Assembly (NCBI GenBank): GCA_964593405.1
Contig: CAZQIO010000010.1
Span: 1-21,753 of the forward strand
From: CAZQIO01 sp964593405
Lineage (GTDB): Bacteria; Patescibacteriota; Minisyncoccia; Minisyncoccales; GBS-2
Reading direction: 5' to 3'
DNA length: 21,753 nt
Shown one piece after another: positions 1-6,881 of the stretch. The notes under the pieces are model-generated. The model ran no database searches, was not told the origin of the DNA, and saw nothing but the letters and a program-made list of their open reading frames with translations. The position numbers and the translations under genes are program-made. The first letter of the stretch is position 1. Each line of letters opens with the position of its first letter.

Positions 1-15
1 GGGGCGCGCGTCCAT

Positions 16-76
16 CTGGCCTCGCACTTACCTGTTCGCTTTGCTTTCGCAAAGCGAAGTAAATTCGCTCGGCCAG
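16..76. repeat. GC-rich nested palindrome
   Basis: A perfect 10-bp inverted repeat (35-44 with 49-58, loop TTTC, read as GAAA on the minus strand) lies inside a second pairing (TTAC 28-31 with GTAA 59-62) and an outer one (CTGGCC 16-21 with GGCCAG 71-76). The stretch is far richer in G+C than the genes around it and contains no credible ORF. There is no T-run after it, so it is not a classical terminator. It lies downstream of tRNA-Ala on the minus strand. It looks like an intergenic palindromic repeat; copy number cannot be judged here. Confidence 0.6.
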
Positions 77-86
77 AGTCCGCTTT

Positions 87-106
87 CTCCACGCTATCGC
101 GTGGAG
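87..106. repeat. 8-bp perfect hairpin
   Basis: CTCCACGC (87-94) pairs perfectly with GCGTGGAG (99-106) around a 4-nt loop. It sits 20 bases downstream of the tRNA-Ala 3' end on the minus strand and could stop or protect that transcript, but there is no adjacent U-run. Function is unproven. Confidence 0.45.
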
Positions 107-126
107 ATCTCATTAAAGGAACTTTT

Positions 127-199
127 TGGACCCAGTGGGACTCGAACCCACGGCCTCCGACATGCCATATCGGCGCTCTGCCAACTGAGCTATGGGCCC
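127..199 (-). tRNA. tRNA-Ala (anticodon GGC)
   Basis: A full cloverleaf can be drawn. The acceptor stem GGGCCCA pairs with TGGGTCC, including the G3:U70 wobble that is the alanine identity element. The anticodon stem CCGAT/GTCGG closes loop ATGGCAT, giving anticodon GGC, and the T loop is TTCGAGT. The discriminator is A, and CCA is not encoded (AAAA follows). It lies 7 nt downstream of tRNA-Arg on the same strand and probably shares its promoter. Confidence 0.95.
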
Positions 200-206
200 A
201 ACTTTG

Positions 207-278
207 TGCCCTCAGGAGGAATTGAACCTCCATCTCAGGTTCCGCAAACCTGTGCTCTGTCCGTTGAGCTATGAGGGC
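207..278 (-). tRNA. tRNA-Arg (anticodon GCG)
   Basis: The acceptor GCCCTCA pairs with TGAGGGC, and the anticodon stem CAGGT/ACCTG closes loop TTGCGGA, so positions 34-36 read GCG. The T loop is TTCAATT, the discriminator is A and CCA is not encoded. G34 is unusual: most bacteria read CGN with an A34 tRNA that TadA converts to inosine. It is first in a two-tRNA unit with tRNA-Ala. Confidence 0.93.
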
Positions 279-296
279 AAATCATTTCTAAAACAA

Positions 297-325
297 ATTA
301 TAAAAAAAGAGAGTCAAAAAATCAA
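297..325 (-). promoter_or_regulatory. Promoter of tRNA-Arg/tRNA-Ala
   Basis: On the minus strand a TTGATT box (320-325) is followed after 17 bases by a perfect TATAAT box (297-302), 18 bases before tRNA-Arg position 1. The -35 box overlaps the stop codon of the last pilus-operon gene. Inferred from consensus match and spacing only. Confidence 0.6.
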
Positions 326-330
326 TCTCT
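302..330 (-). terminator. Possible weak terminator of the pilus operon
   Basis: On the minus strand AGAGA (326-330) can pair with TCTCT (308-312), followed directly by six or more Ts. The stem is only 5 bp with a 13-nt loop and overlaps the end of the last pilus gene and the tRNA-Arg promoter, so this is tentative. Confidence 0.3.
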
Positions 331-606
331 AAAGAATGGGTTTAAATATTGCTTTTCTTCTATTTCCTTCCATTTTTCTTTTATCTTTTCTTTTTCTTCC
401 AAGATTTTTTGGTACTTTTTAAGATCAAATTTTGTTATTTTTGTTTGAACCTGGATCCCAATTTCTTTTTCGTATTTCCAAAAGATTAAAGTCCCAAAAA
501 GCAAAGAAAGAAAGAAAAGAAAAAAGAGGGTAAAAAGTCCTTTTTCAATTGTTAATACTAAAAATTTTTTAAAAATTGTCTTGACTTTTTCTTTTTTAAT
601 TTTCAT
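322..606 (-). CDS. Small membrane protein, last gene of the pilM-N-O unit
   Basis: A 94-residue protein that I do not recognise as a named family. It has a basic N terminus (six Lys in the first 14 residues), one hydrophobic segment at about residues 24-44, and a charged Lys/Glu-rich C-terminal part (about 60-85) that looks helical or coiled-coil. Its ATG overlaps the pilO stop by 4 bp (ATGA), so it is translationally coupled to the alignment-complex genes. The position is where pilP stands in Proteobacteria, but there is no lipobox and no PilP-like beta domain. A role in pilus assembly is inferred from position alone. Confidence 0.75.
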   Translation of the reverse strand: MKIKKEKVKTIFKKFLVLTIEKGLFTLFFLFFLSLLFGTLIFWKYEKEIGIQVQTKITKFDLKKYQKILEEKEKIKEKWKEIEEKQYLNPFFRD

Positions 607-1124
607 TTTGCTTGTACCCTAATCGAAAAATTGACCAAGAGATTTGGACCGAGAAGGTTTTCTTTTTCTGATGGCTTTGAAATAGAAACTTTTTCAAACT
701 CAACCAAATACTGACAATTTTCTACTTTTTCTAAAAACCTTAAAACATCAACAAAATTGCCTAAAATTTTTGCGCCAAAAACAATCGAATCTTCGAGTTG
801 GTGAGAAGATAAAAACTCAAAAGCCAAATTTTTTTCTTTAGCAACATCTTCTAAAAACCCAACAAAATCAACAGGAAAATCTTTACTGACCATGGAATTT
901 TCTAGTTCTTTTAAATTATCTTTTATTTTTGGCAAGATTTTTGCAAAATTTTCAATGTTTTTTCTTTTGGCCTCAATCAAATTTAAATTTGATTTTGTCG
1001 AACTTATTTTTTCTGAAATTGCTTTTATTTTGTTCAGTTCTGGATAGATCAAAAAGACAACAAAAAACAAACATAAAAGAAAATAAACTACTATAGCTAC
1101 TATTGTTTTTTTTCTTGTTTTCAT
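603..1124 (-). CDS. pilO: PilO-like pilus alignment subcomplex protein
   Basis: A 173-residue bitopic protein: short cytoplasmic N terminus (KTRKK), one membrane segment at about residues 8-28, a coiled coil at about 30-75, and a small alpha/beta domain to the end. This is the plan of PilO, which pairs with PilN in the periplasmic-side alignment complex. Primary sequence is weakly conserved in this family, so the call leans on architecture and on the order pilM-pilN-pilO, each overlapping the next by 4 bp. It is slightly shorter than the roughly 200 residues of proteobacterial PilO, as expected for a monoderm-like cell. Confidence 0.8.
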   Translation of the reverse strand: MKTRKKTIVAIVVYFLLCLFFVVFLIYPELNKIKAISEKISSTKSNLNLIEAKRKNIENFAKILPKIKDNLKELENSMVSKDFPVDFVGFLEDVAKEKNLAFEFLSSHQLEDSIVFGAKILGNFVDVLRFLEKVENCQYLVEFEKVSISKPSEKENLLGPNLLVNFSIRVQAK

Positions 1125-1642
1125 TTTACTGTTACGGAAATTGAAAAGTGAATATTTTGTGACCTCAAAAGAATTTCTGGTGAAAAAGATACCTTTTCGT
1201 ACCTTTCCTTTAAGTTGTTAATCAATTCCAGCAAATCTTTTCTTTCTGGAGCTTTACCCTCTAAAATGATTGAAATTTTGCCATCTTTGTTTTTTTCATA
1301 ATGGAAATTATCAAGGCTAATTTTTTCTGGGATTTTTTTTAAAATTTCTTCAAAAATTGGGAAAAAGTAAACTTTTTGGGTTTGAAATTTTTCTATTCTT
1401 GAAAAAAGTAAATTGTATCTTTCAATTTCTTTTTCCAATTGTAAGTTGAAGGTTTTTTCTTCTCCTTCCAAAAGTAAATTTAAATATTGAAGTTTGCCAA
1501 AAAAGTAAAACCTAAGAGAAAGAGAAACTAAAAAGACAAAGATTAAAAAGAACAAAAAGAAAGAGCCCAAATTCAAAACTATTTTCAAATTTTCTTCATT
1601 TTTTAATTCCTCAATTTCTTCTTTTGGTAAAAGATTAATCAT
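1121..1642 (-). CDS. pilN: PilN-like pilus assembly protein
   Basis: A 173-residue protein starting MINLLPKEE. The INLLP motif near the N terminus is the PilN signature that docks into a groove of PilM. One membrane segment follows at about residues 25-48, then a coiled coil (about 50-90) and a small C-terminal domain ending in a beta strand. The start overlaps the pilM stop by 4 bp and the stop overlaps the pilO start by 4 bp. It would connect cytoplasmic PilM to PilO outside the membrane. Confidence 0.88.
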   Translation of the reverse strand: MINLLPKEEIEELKNEENLKIVLNLGSFFLFFLIFVFLVSLSLRFYFFGKLQYLNLLLEGEEKTFNLQLEKEIERYNLLFSRIEKFQTQKVYFFPIFEEILKKIPEKISLDNFHYEKNKDGKISIILEGKAPERKDLLELINNLKERYEKVSFSPEILLRSQNIHFSISVTVK

Positions 1643-2736
1643 TGAATTGCTCTTTGGGCCAAACCGATGGCAGTGACAAAAGCTAAAGATTCCTCCTTTT
1701 GCATTTGCTCTTTTTCTGAAATATTAATCCAGGGATTGCCAATTTCAACAGGAATTTTCAATTCAATTTCCAAAAATTCTTTCAATCCTTTCAAATTCGC
1801 CCCCCCTCCAGACAAAATGACTTTTCTAATTTTTTTCCCATCCTTTGGAAGCCCAGTGGTTAAGGAATGGCTTTCGTAATAATCAAAATATTTTTTAATT
1901 TGTTGGGCCAAATCAACTAAAACCGGAACTAAAATTTCAAAAATTCCTCCCCTTTTTCTCTCTAGCAATAATTTTTCATCCTCAAATTTAAATTCAATTT
2001 TTTCCCCCAAACCATATTTTCTTTTTAATTCTTCAGCTTCTTTCAAAGGAATTTTCAAATTTTTGGCGATAATTTCAGTGAACAAATTTGAAGAAATCGG
2101 AATTGAACAGGTAAACCTGACTGATCTTTCGGCAAAAATGATAAAAGAAGTTCTGGTCGCCCCAAGATCAACTATCAAAACTGGAAAAAGAGATTTTCCT
2201 TTCTCAATCAAAGCCCTGACAATTGCCTGAGATTCAATTTCAAAGGCAATGGGTTTTAATTTTGCCTCTTTTAAAACCTTCAAATAAGAATTGACGATAT
2301 TTTTTGGACAGGCAGCCAACAAAACATCCAGTTTTTTTTGATGATCAAAAAGGGGTTTAACAATTTCACAATCTAAATAAACTTGATCGACTGGTAGGGG
2401 AATGTAATTTTCTGCCTCAAACAAAATGGCAGATTTTAAATCCTCCTCTGACATTGGTGGCATTTGAATTACTTGCAAAAAAGACTTTTCTTCTGGCAAA
2501 GAGGCAACAACATAAGGAGTTTTCAGTTTTGTTTTTTTTATTCCTTCTTTTAAAATCTCGGCCAATTTTTTTTCATTTTTTATTTCTCCACCCTCGATTA
2601 TCCCTGGCTCGATTTCAAAATTTCCAAAATTTTCGAGTAAAATTTTATTTTTTTTCTTTTTGAGTTTTAAAATTTTAAAAGAAAGGTCAGAAATGTCCAA
2701 ACCAAAGGCCTCTTTTTTTAGAGAGAAAAGTTCCAT
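1639..2736 (-). CDS. pilM: PilM, actin-like ATPase of the type IV pilus
   Basis: A 365-residue cytoplasmic protein of the actin/FtsA-like fold. Visible nucleotide-site motifs are GLDISDLSFK near residue 12 (phosphate 1), VDLGATRTSF near 190 (phosphate 2) and LSGGGANLKGL near 310 (adenosine). The segment FEAENYIPLP near 107 is typical of PilM. It binds the PilN N terminus and links the pilus ATPase level to the membrane complex. The start at 2736 is supported by a TATAAT box ending 6 bases upstream, which suggests a separate leaderless transcript for pilM-N-O and the small protein. Confidence 0.93.
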   Translation of the reverse strand: MELFSLKKEAFGLDISDLSFKILKLKKKKNKILLENFGNFEIEPGIIEGGEIKNEKKLAEILKEGIKKTKLKTPYVVASLPEEKSFLQVIQMPPMSEEDLKSAILFEAENYIPLPVDQVYLDCEIVKPLFDHQKKLDVLLAACPKNIVNSYLKVLKEAKLKPIAFEIESQAIVRALIEKGKSLFPVLIVDLGATRTSFIIFAERSVRFTCSIPISSNLFTEIIAKNLKIPLKEAEELKRKYGLGEKIEFKFEDEKLLLERKRGGIFEILVPVLVDLAQQIKKYFDYYESHSLTTGLPKDGKKIRKVILSGGGANLKGLKEFLEIELKIPVEIGNPWINISEKEQMQKEESLAFVTAIGLAQRAIQ

Positions 2737-2742
2737 CTTTTG

Positions 2743-2771
2743 ATTATATTACAACTCTTGCCAATTAACAA
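2743..2771 (-). promoter_or_regulatory. Leaderless-type promoter of pilM
   Basis: Minus strand: TTGTTA (2766-2771), a 17-base spacer, then a perfect TATAAT (2743-2748). The -10 box ends exactly 6 bases before the pilM ATG, so transcription should begin at or next to the A of the start codon. The -10 box fills the 12-base gap between the upstream stop codon and pilM. Confidence 0.6.
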
Positions 2772-4197
2772 TTTTGTATTCTTGAGACAAAAAAGGAGTG
2801 AAAACCGGAGGATTGTAGAGCAAATAGTTGTCAACAAAAGTTTCCCTTTTCAAATAACCAGAGATAACATGACCTCCCAAATTTACCCATTGAGTTCCTA
2901 CTCTTCCGTTTGAAACTATTGAACCATAAATTTCAAGACTTTGTTTAATATTCCCGGGGTAATGGTTTCTTGAAAATCTCCCTTTTTGGGCAATGAAAAT
3001 TCCCCTCAATATCATGTTTTCTGGAGAATTGGGTCCTATTAAAACGTTCCTTTCCCCAATTAGAGTTAAACCATCTGAACCTGTAGTTGTTGAATAGTCT
3101 AAATTTTGATTTAAAATGACGTCGGTATCTTTGTTGGGATTTATTAAATTTGCCGAAGCTACAGTTACTCTTCCTTTTATTTTACCCTCTGGCCACAAAT
3201 TATCTTCGACAAAAATAACAGAGCAAGAAGGAGAAATAGTAAATGTTTGATAGGGAATTTCAGAAGCTATTGTGAAATAATCGTAATGCCAGTCTTCCTC
3301 TAGAGAATAGGCATAAGTCGGTAAAAGCGAAGTTATAATTTTTGCCTCAAAAGTTCCATCTGGTTTGAAAATTAAATGCCAACCTTTTCCATTTGGGTTA
3401 ATCGTGTTTGAGGGGGGCAAATAAATTCCTCCAAGATTTTGGGAAGTTTGTTTGATTTTTGCTAAATCTACAGCAATCCTTTCAAAATCAAATGGGGCAA
3501 CCGGATACAAAAACAAATCTTTGTTTGAAACTTTAGTGGTTGAAAAAATTCCAGGACAAACGCATTGGTTGTTTTCAATTTTGCACTCTGGAGGGCAAAG
3601 CCCAAGTCCATAACCTACTCCGTTTGGTCCACAACCAAAAGAATTTGTACAAACCCACTCTTTTTGGGCAGAAGAAACTGTCGATAAATTCTGGCCATCA
3701 AACCTTATTCCGCCGTTTGAATGATAGGGCCCCCTAATGATATGGTCAGATCCCACCCAAACGTTTGAATTCAACACAAAAGAGTATTTTGCTACAGACT
3801 CTCTAGCATAAAAGACAGAAATTTTCCTTTTTAGCTCTGGATACTTTAAAGTCCAACCTGTAGAAACTATATTTTTCGAAATTGTTAATCCACAATTTGC
3901 ATTTTCGATAGTTTCAATTTTAAACCTTCCAATGATATTTCCCGTTTCATCTTGAAAATCTTTTTCCAAGCTGCAATTTTGAGTTACTTCGTTGTTTAAA
4001 CACCACCTGTAATAATTTATTCCAGCCTCGGCAATTTGAAAAGCTTGCTGCCAAGAAACTTTTTGGTTTGCCATTCTCAACTGGAGCAAAATAAATCCTA
4101 AAAGAGCAGCCAGCAAAAGCAAAAAAATGGCACCAAAAACTAAAACATAACTTGTAATCGTTCCCTTATTCACTTTTGAGATTTCTAAGTTGGGCAT
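2749..4197 (-). CDS. PilX-like pilus protein with cysteine-rich segment
   Basis: A large extracytoplasmic protein anchored by one hydrophobic helix (SYVLVFGAIFLLLLAALLG near its N terminus) followed by an amphipathic stretch with the AEAGINYY motif common in PilX-like minor pilins. It lacks the FTLxE prepilin cleavage signature. The body is beta-rich and contains six Cys within about 32 residues (codons at 3556-3651). The C-terminal half has repeated strands (IFIAQKG, LEIYGSIVSNGRV) that look like a beta-helix or stacked-sheet fold. The start is uncertain: ATG at 4197 is chosen, a GTG at 4173 that overlaps the upstream stop by 8 bp is a good alternative, and ATG at 4248 would overlap the upstream gene by 83 bp. 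Probably a pilus-tip or minor subunit. Confidence 0.8.
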   Translation of the reverse strand: MPNLEISKVNKGTITSYVLVFGAIFLLLLAALLGFILLQLRMANQKVSWQQAFQIAEAGINYYRWCLNNEVTQNCSLEKDFQDETGNIIGRFKIETIENANCGLTISKNIVSTGWTLKYPELKRKISVFYARESVAKYSFVLNSNVWVGSDHIIRGPYHSNGGIRFDGQNLSTVSSAQKEWVCTNSFGCGPNGVGYGLGLCPPECKIENNQCVCPGIFSTTKVSNKDLFLYPVAPFDFERIAVDLAKIKQTSQNLGGIYLPPSNTINPNGKGWHLIFKPDGTFEAKIITSLLPTYAYSLEEDWHYDYFTIASEIPYQTFTISPSCSVIFVEDNLWPEGKIKGRVTVASANLINPNKDTDVILNQNLDYSTTTGSDGLTLIGERNVLIGPNSPENMILRGIFIAQKGRFSRNHYPGNIKQSLEIYGSIVSNGRVGTQWVNLGGHVISGYLKRETFVDNYLLYNPPVFTPFLSQEYKIVNWQEL

Positions 4198-5146
4198 AAG
4201 ATTCCAGTTGGTATTCTTTTGGTGGCCTTTCCGGGTTGACATCAACAACTAAAAAAACTTTCATCAATTTTGTCTCTGCCAATCTTGCCGGATAATCTTC
4301 GATTTTTTTCCCGTTTTGATCGAAGTATTCAAAAATTGGTGGCAAATTTCTGACATATTGACTAATGATTGAAATTTTTTCTTGCTCTAACGGATAGGTT
4401 GGGGGAGAGCCAACAGCTTTTATTACTCCTTTTTTCAACTGACTTCCTTGAATTTCTTGCGAAATTTCCAAATCAAACCTTGCTTTCATTTTGTGGCCTG
4501 GTTCTTCCCAGTTGCAAACAGGTTCTCCTGTTCCTGAATTAACCTTTGAGGAGGCCTGGGCAGTAAAATTTAATACTCCATCTTTTGCCAGAGATAAAAC
4601 ATCAAAAACCTGAAGCCCCTGCCAATTTCCTGCACAATCTGTACACTCTCTTTGGCAAAGTCTTCCCAAATATTGGCCATCAACGAAAATATCAACGTAT
4701 TCGTTTTGACTCCCCAAATCTCCTTCAACGAAAACTGAAACCTTTGCTGACTTTAACTCTCCCCTTAAAAAATTTGAAAAAGAAACACTGCAAGAACCGC
4801 CTGCTGAGAAGGTGACGCATTTTTGAGAAAAAACTTGATTTAAAACTTCCCCCAAAAAATATCTTACCCTTTCTGTTTTACCATCCCCATCAATGTCAGA
4901 GTAAAAAATCAATTCTTTATCCCCGGCATATTCTATTGGATAAGCTCCGTTTTCCCCTTCCCTTGCCTTCCTGATTTCTTTTACCATAATTTCAATTCCC
5001 CTTCTTGCCTCAGAAATTGCTAAAGATTGCTCCATTTCAAAGCCATGAGTTTTGTACAAAAAGAGGGCAGAACTAAAGATAGCTCCTAGGGCCAAGCCGA
5101 AAACAAAAATTGAAATTAAAGTTTCCACAAGGGTAAAAGATTTCAT
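4166..5146 (-). CDS. PilW/GspJ-like prepilin-type protein
   Basis: A 326-residue protein with a type III (prepilin) signal: short leader MKS, then FTLVETLISIFVF. Residue +5 is the required Glu, but the -1 residue is Ser rather than the usual Gly. The hydrophobic helix runs to about residue 30. A DIDGDGKTERV segment near residue 84 looks like a calcium-binding-type loop, and several Cys pairs (CQRECTDC near 170) may form disulfides. It follows the PilV-like gene with a 1-bp gap. By place and signal it is a minor pilin related to PilW/GspJ; homology beyond the N terminus cannot be judged here. Confidence 0.85.
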   Translation of the reverse strand: MKSFTLVETLISIFVFGLALGAIFSSALFLYKTHGFEMEQSLAISEARRGIEIMVKEIRKAREGENGAYPIEYAGDKELIFYSDIDGDGKTERVRYFLGEVLNQVFSQKCVTFSAGGSCSVSFSNFLRGELKSAKVSVFVEGDLGSQNEYVDIFVDGQYLGRLCQRECTDCAGNWQGLQVFDVLSLAKDGVLNFTAQASSKVNSGTGEPVCNWEEPGHKMKARFDLEISQEIQGSQLKKGVIKAVGSPPTYPLEQEKISIISQYVRNLPPIFEYFDQNGKKIEDYPARLAETKLMKVFLVVDVNPERPPKEYQLESYAQLRNLKSE

Positions 5147-5147
5147 T

Positions 5148-6881
5148 TTAATCTGAAATTTTCAATTTTATTGTTATCGTTTTATCACCAGAAACAAAAA
5201 CTGATGTTGATGTTGAATAATACCCCGCTGCTTCAACCAGCAAGCTATAATTTCCAGAATCCAAAGGAATAAAAATAGTTTGACCCCTTTCGTTCGTATA
5301 TTGGGTTTTTTGAAAATTTGAGTTTTTCAAAGTTGTCGTCGCAGAGAAAATTGGCTGCAAAGTGTCAAAATCTTGAACCGTTACCAAAAGGGAGTTTTGA
5401 GAATCTAAATAAAGTTTAACTTCCAAATTTGTGTTTGGCGAGAGGGCAATAGGTTGTTGTGGATCGCTTGAGATAAAATCTAAACCTGTTTCTGGCGGAA
5501 TTGAAATGTGATATTTGTCCCATTCCAAATTTGAAATTTCTTTTTGTCCTTGAGAATTTGAAATAGTCGTCGTTGAAAATTTATAAACTGGGTTTTCGTT
5601 TGCATCATAACCTATTAATTTTTCTCCCCTTAAATTAAAAGTTACGTTTCCAATTGGAGTTGGTTGGCTTGTTATGAAAGAAACCTGCCAATCGTAAAGA
5701 ACAGGAGTGGTATTGCTAGAATTTGTTGAAAAAATAGCCTTCAATTTTAATTTTGAGTAAGTAGAGGTAGGCAAACTTGACAAGTCTACCGGAGAAACAT
5801 TAAAACCTGCTGAATTTCCTGGTAAGGCAGATTCTGGAATTAACATCCATTCAGTTCCTGAGGCAAAATAAATTTGGTATCTCAAATCGGTACTTTCAGG
5901 CTTTGTGTCTGAAAAAGAAAATTTATCCCAGGAAATTAGATTTTGTGGCGAAATTTCAATCGAAAACAAAAAACCAGACAAAAGATAACCTTCGTTACTT
6001 GTTGCTAAACTGACTTGATCGTTTGAGACAACAACGTTTTCTTTCTCTGAAATTTTACTTTCGTTTGAAAAAGAATCTGAAAAGAAATCTTGGCCCCAGG
6101 GGCTCAAAGTTTTGATCAAAAAAGAGCTTAATTTATCTATTGAAAAAGACACTTGAGTTACACCTCCCTCAAAGACAATCGGATTTGGTTTTTGGGGGAT
6201 GGCAATTTCGTCAATTGAGTAAGTTTTCTCTTGAGAATAGCCTGGCTTTGAGACTACTACTTTGTAAGTCGAACTTGCCAAAGGAAAATCATAACTTCCG
6301 TCAAAAGGGCTAGCAGAATCTACCAGAGAGTTTGTTAAAGGATTAAAAATCTCGATCAAAGGAGAAGAAACTGGATTTCCAAAAGCATCAAAAACAAAAA
6401 CAGAAAGAACCCCTCCGGGTTGGACTTGACAAGCTTGAACTTCTTCCGCCTTATCTTTCGGAGCAATGTCAGTTACCATTTTGACCTCACCAAAGAATTT
6501 TTTTGAAAAGGAAACTTTAATTTCTGCCCTTTTGTAATCTAAATTGCAAGGATCCTCTTTGCCTATTCCATCAGCTGAGTCTGAAATAAACTTTATCTTT
6601 CTTTCGATTTTGAACTCTGTTCCGTTCAAGATAGTTTTAGTTTCAGGTTCTAAAATTCCAAGAGCATAGGGTAAGGTAGCTCCGATCGTCCCCACATCTT
6701 TGTATGGCAAATTTCTAATTTTTTCGATCTCCCCCAGGGCAATAGCTGTGGCAGTAATTTTCTTTTGGCCTTGTTCAATAACTACCAAGCCTAATCTGAA
6801 GGCAGCAAAAATTCCCAAAAAAACAATTAAGATTAAAGCAACTCCTACCAAAACCTCAACTAAAGTCAAAGATTTTTTCAT
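5148..6881 (-). CDS. Large PilV-like minor pilin with Ig-like repeats
   Basis: A 577-residue protein beginning MKKS then LTLVEVLVGVAL, a prepilin signal with Glu at +5 and Ser at -1. The helix is followed by an NLPY segment (EKIRNLPYKDV) typical of PilV/GspI-like proteins. The rest resembles a chain of carboxypeptidase-regulatory/CnaB-like beta sandwiches: one at about 155-235 (YKVVVSKPGYSQ), another at about 410-480 and a C-terminal one at about 490-577 (YSLLVEAAGYYSTST). Ordinary minor pilins are under 200 residues, so this is greatly extended and could be an adhesive tip subunit (inference). Its start overlaps the pilC stop by 4 bp (6878-6881). Confidence 0.85.
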   Translation of the reverse strand: MKKSLTLVEVLVGVALILIVFLGIFAAFRLGLVVIEQGQKKITATAIALGEIEKIRNLPYKDVGTIGATLPYALGILEPETKTILNGTEFKIERKIKFISDSADGIGKEDPCNLDYKRAEIKVSFSKKFFGEVKMVTDIAPKDKAEEVQACQVQPGGVLSVFVFDAFGNPVSSPLIEIFNPLTNSLVDSASPFDGSYDFPLASSTYKVVVSKPGYSQEKTYSIDEIAIPQKPNPIVFEGGVTQVSFSIDKLSSFLIKTLSPWGQDFFSDSFSNESKISEKENVVVSNDQVSLATSNEGYLLSGFLFSIEISPQNLISWDKFSFSDTKPESTDLRYQIYFASGTEWMLIPESALPGNSAGFNVSPVDLSSLPTSTYSKLKLKAIFSTNSSNTTPVLYDWQVSFITSQPTPIGNVTFNLRGEKLIGYDANENPVYKFSTTTISNSQGQKEISNLEWDKYHISIPPETGLDFISSDPQQPIALSPNTNLEVKLYLDSQNSLLVTVQDFDTLQPIFSATTTLKNSNFQKTQYTNERGQTIFIPLDSGNYSLLVEAAGYYSTSTSVFVSGDKTITIKLKISD

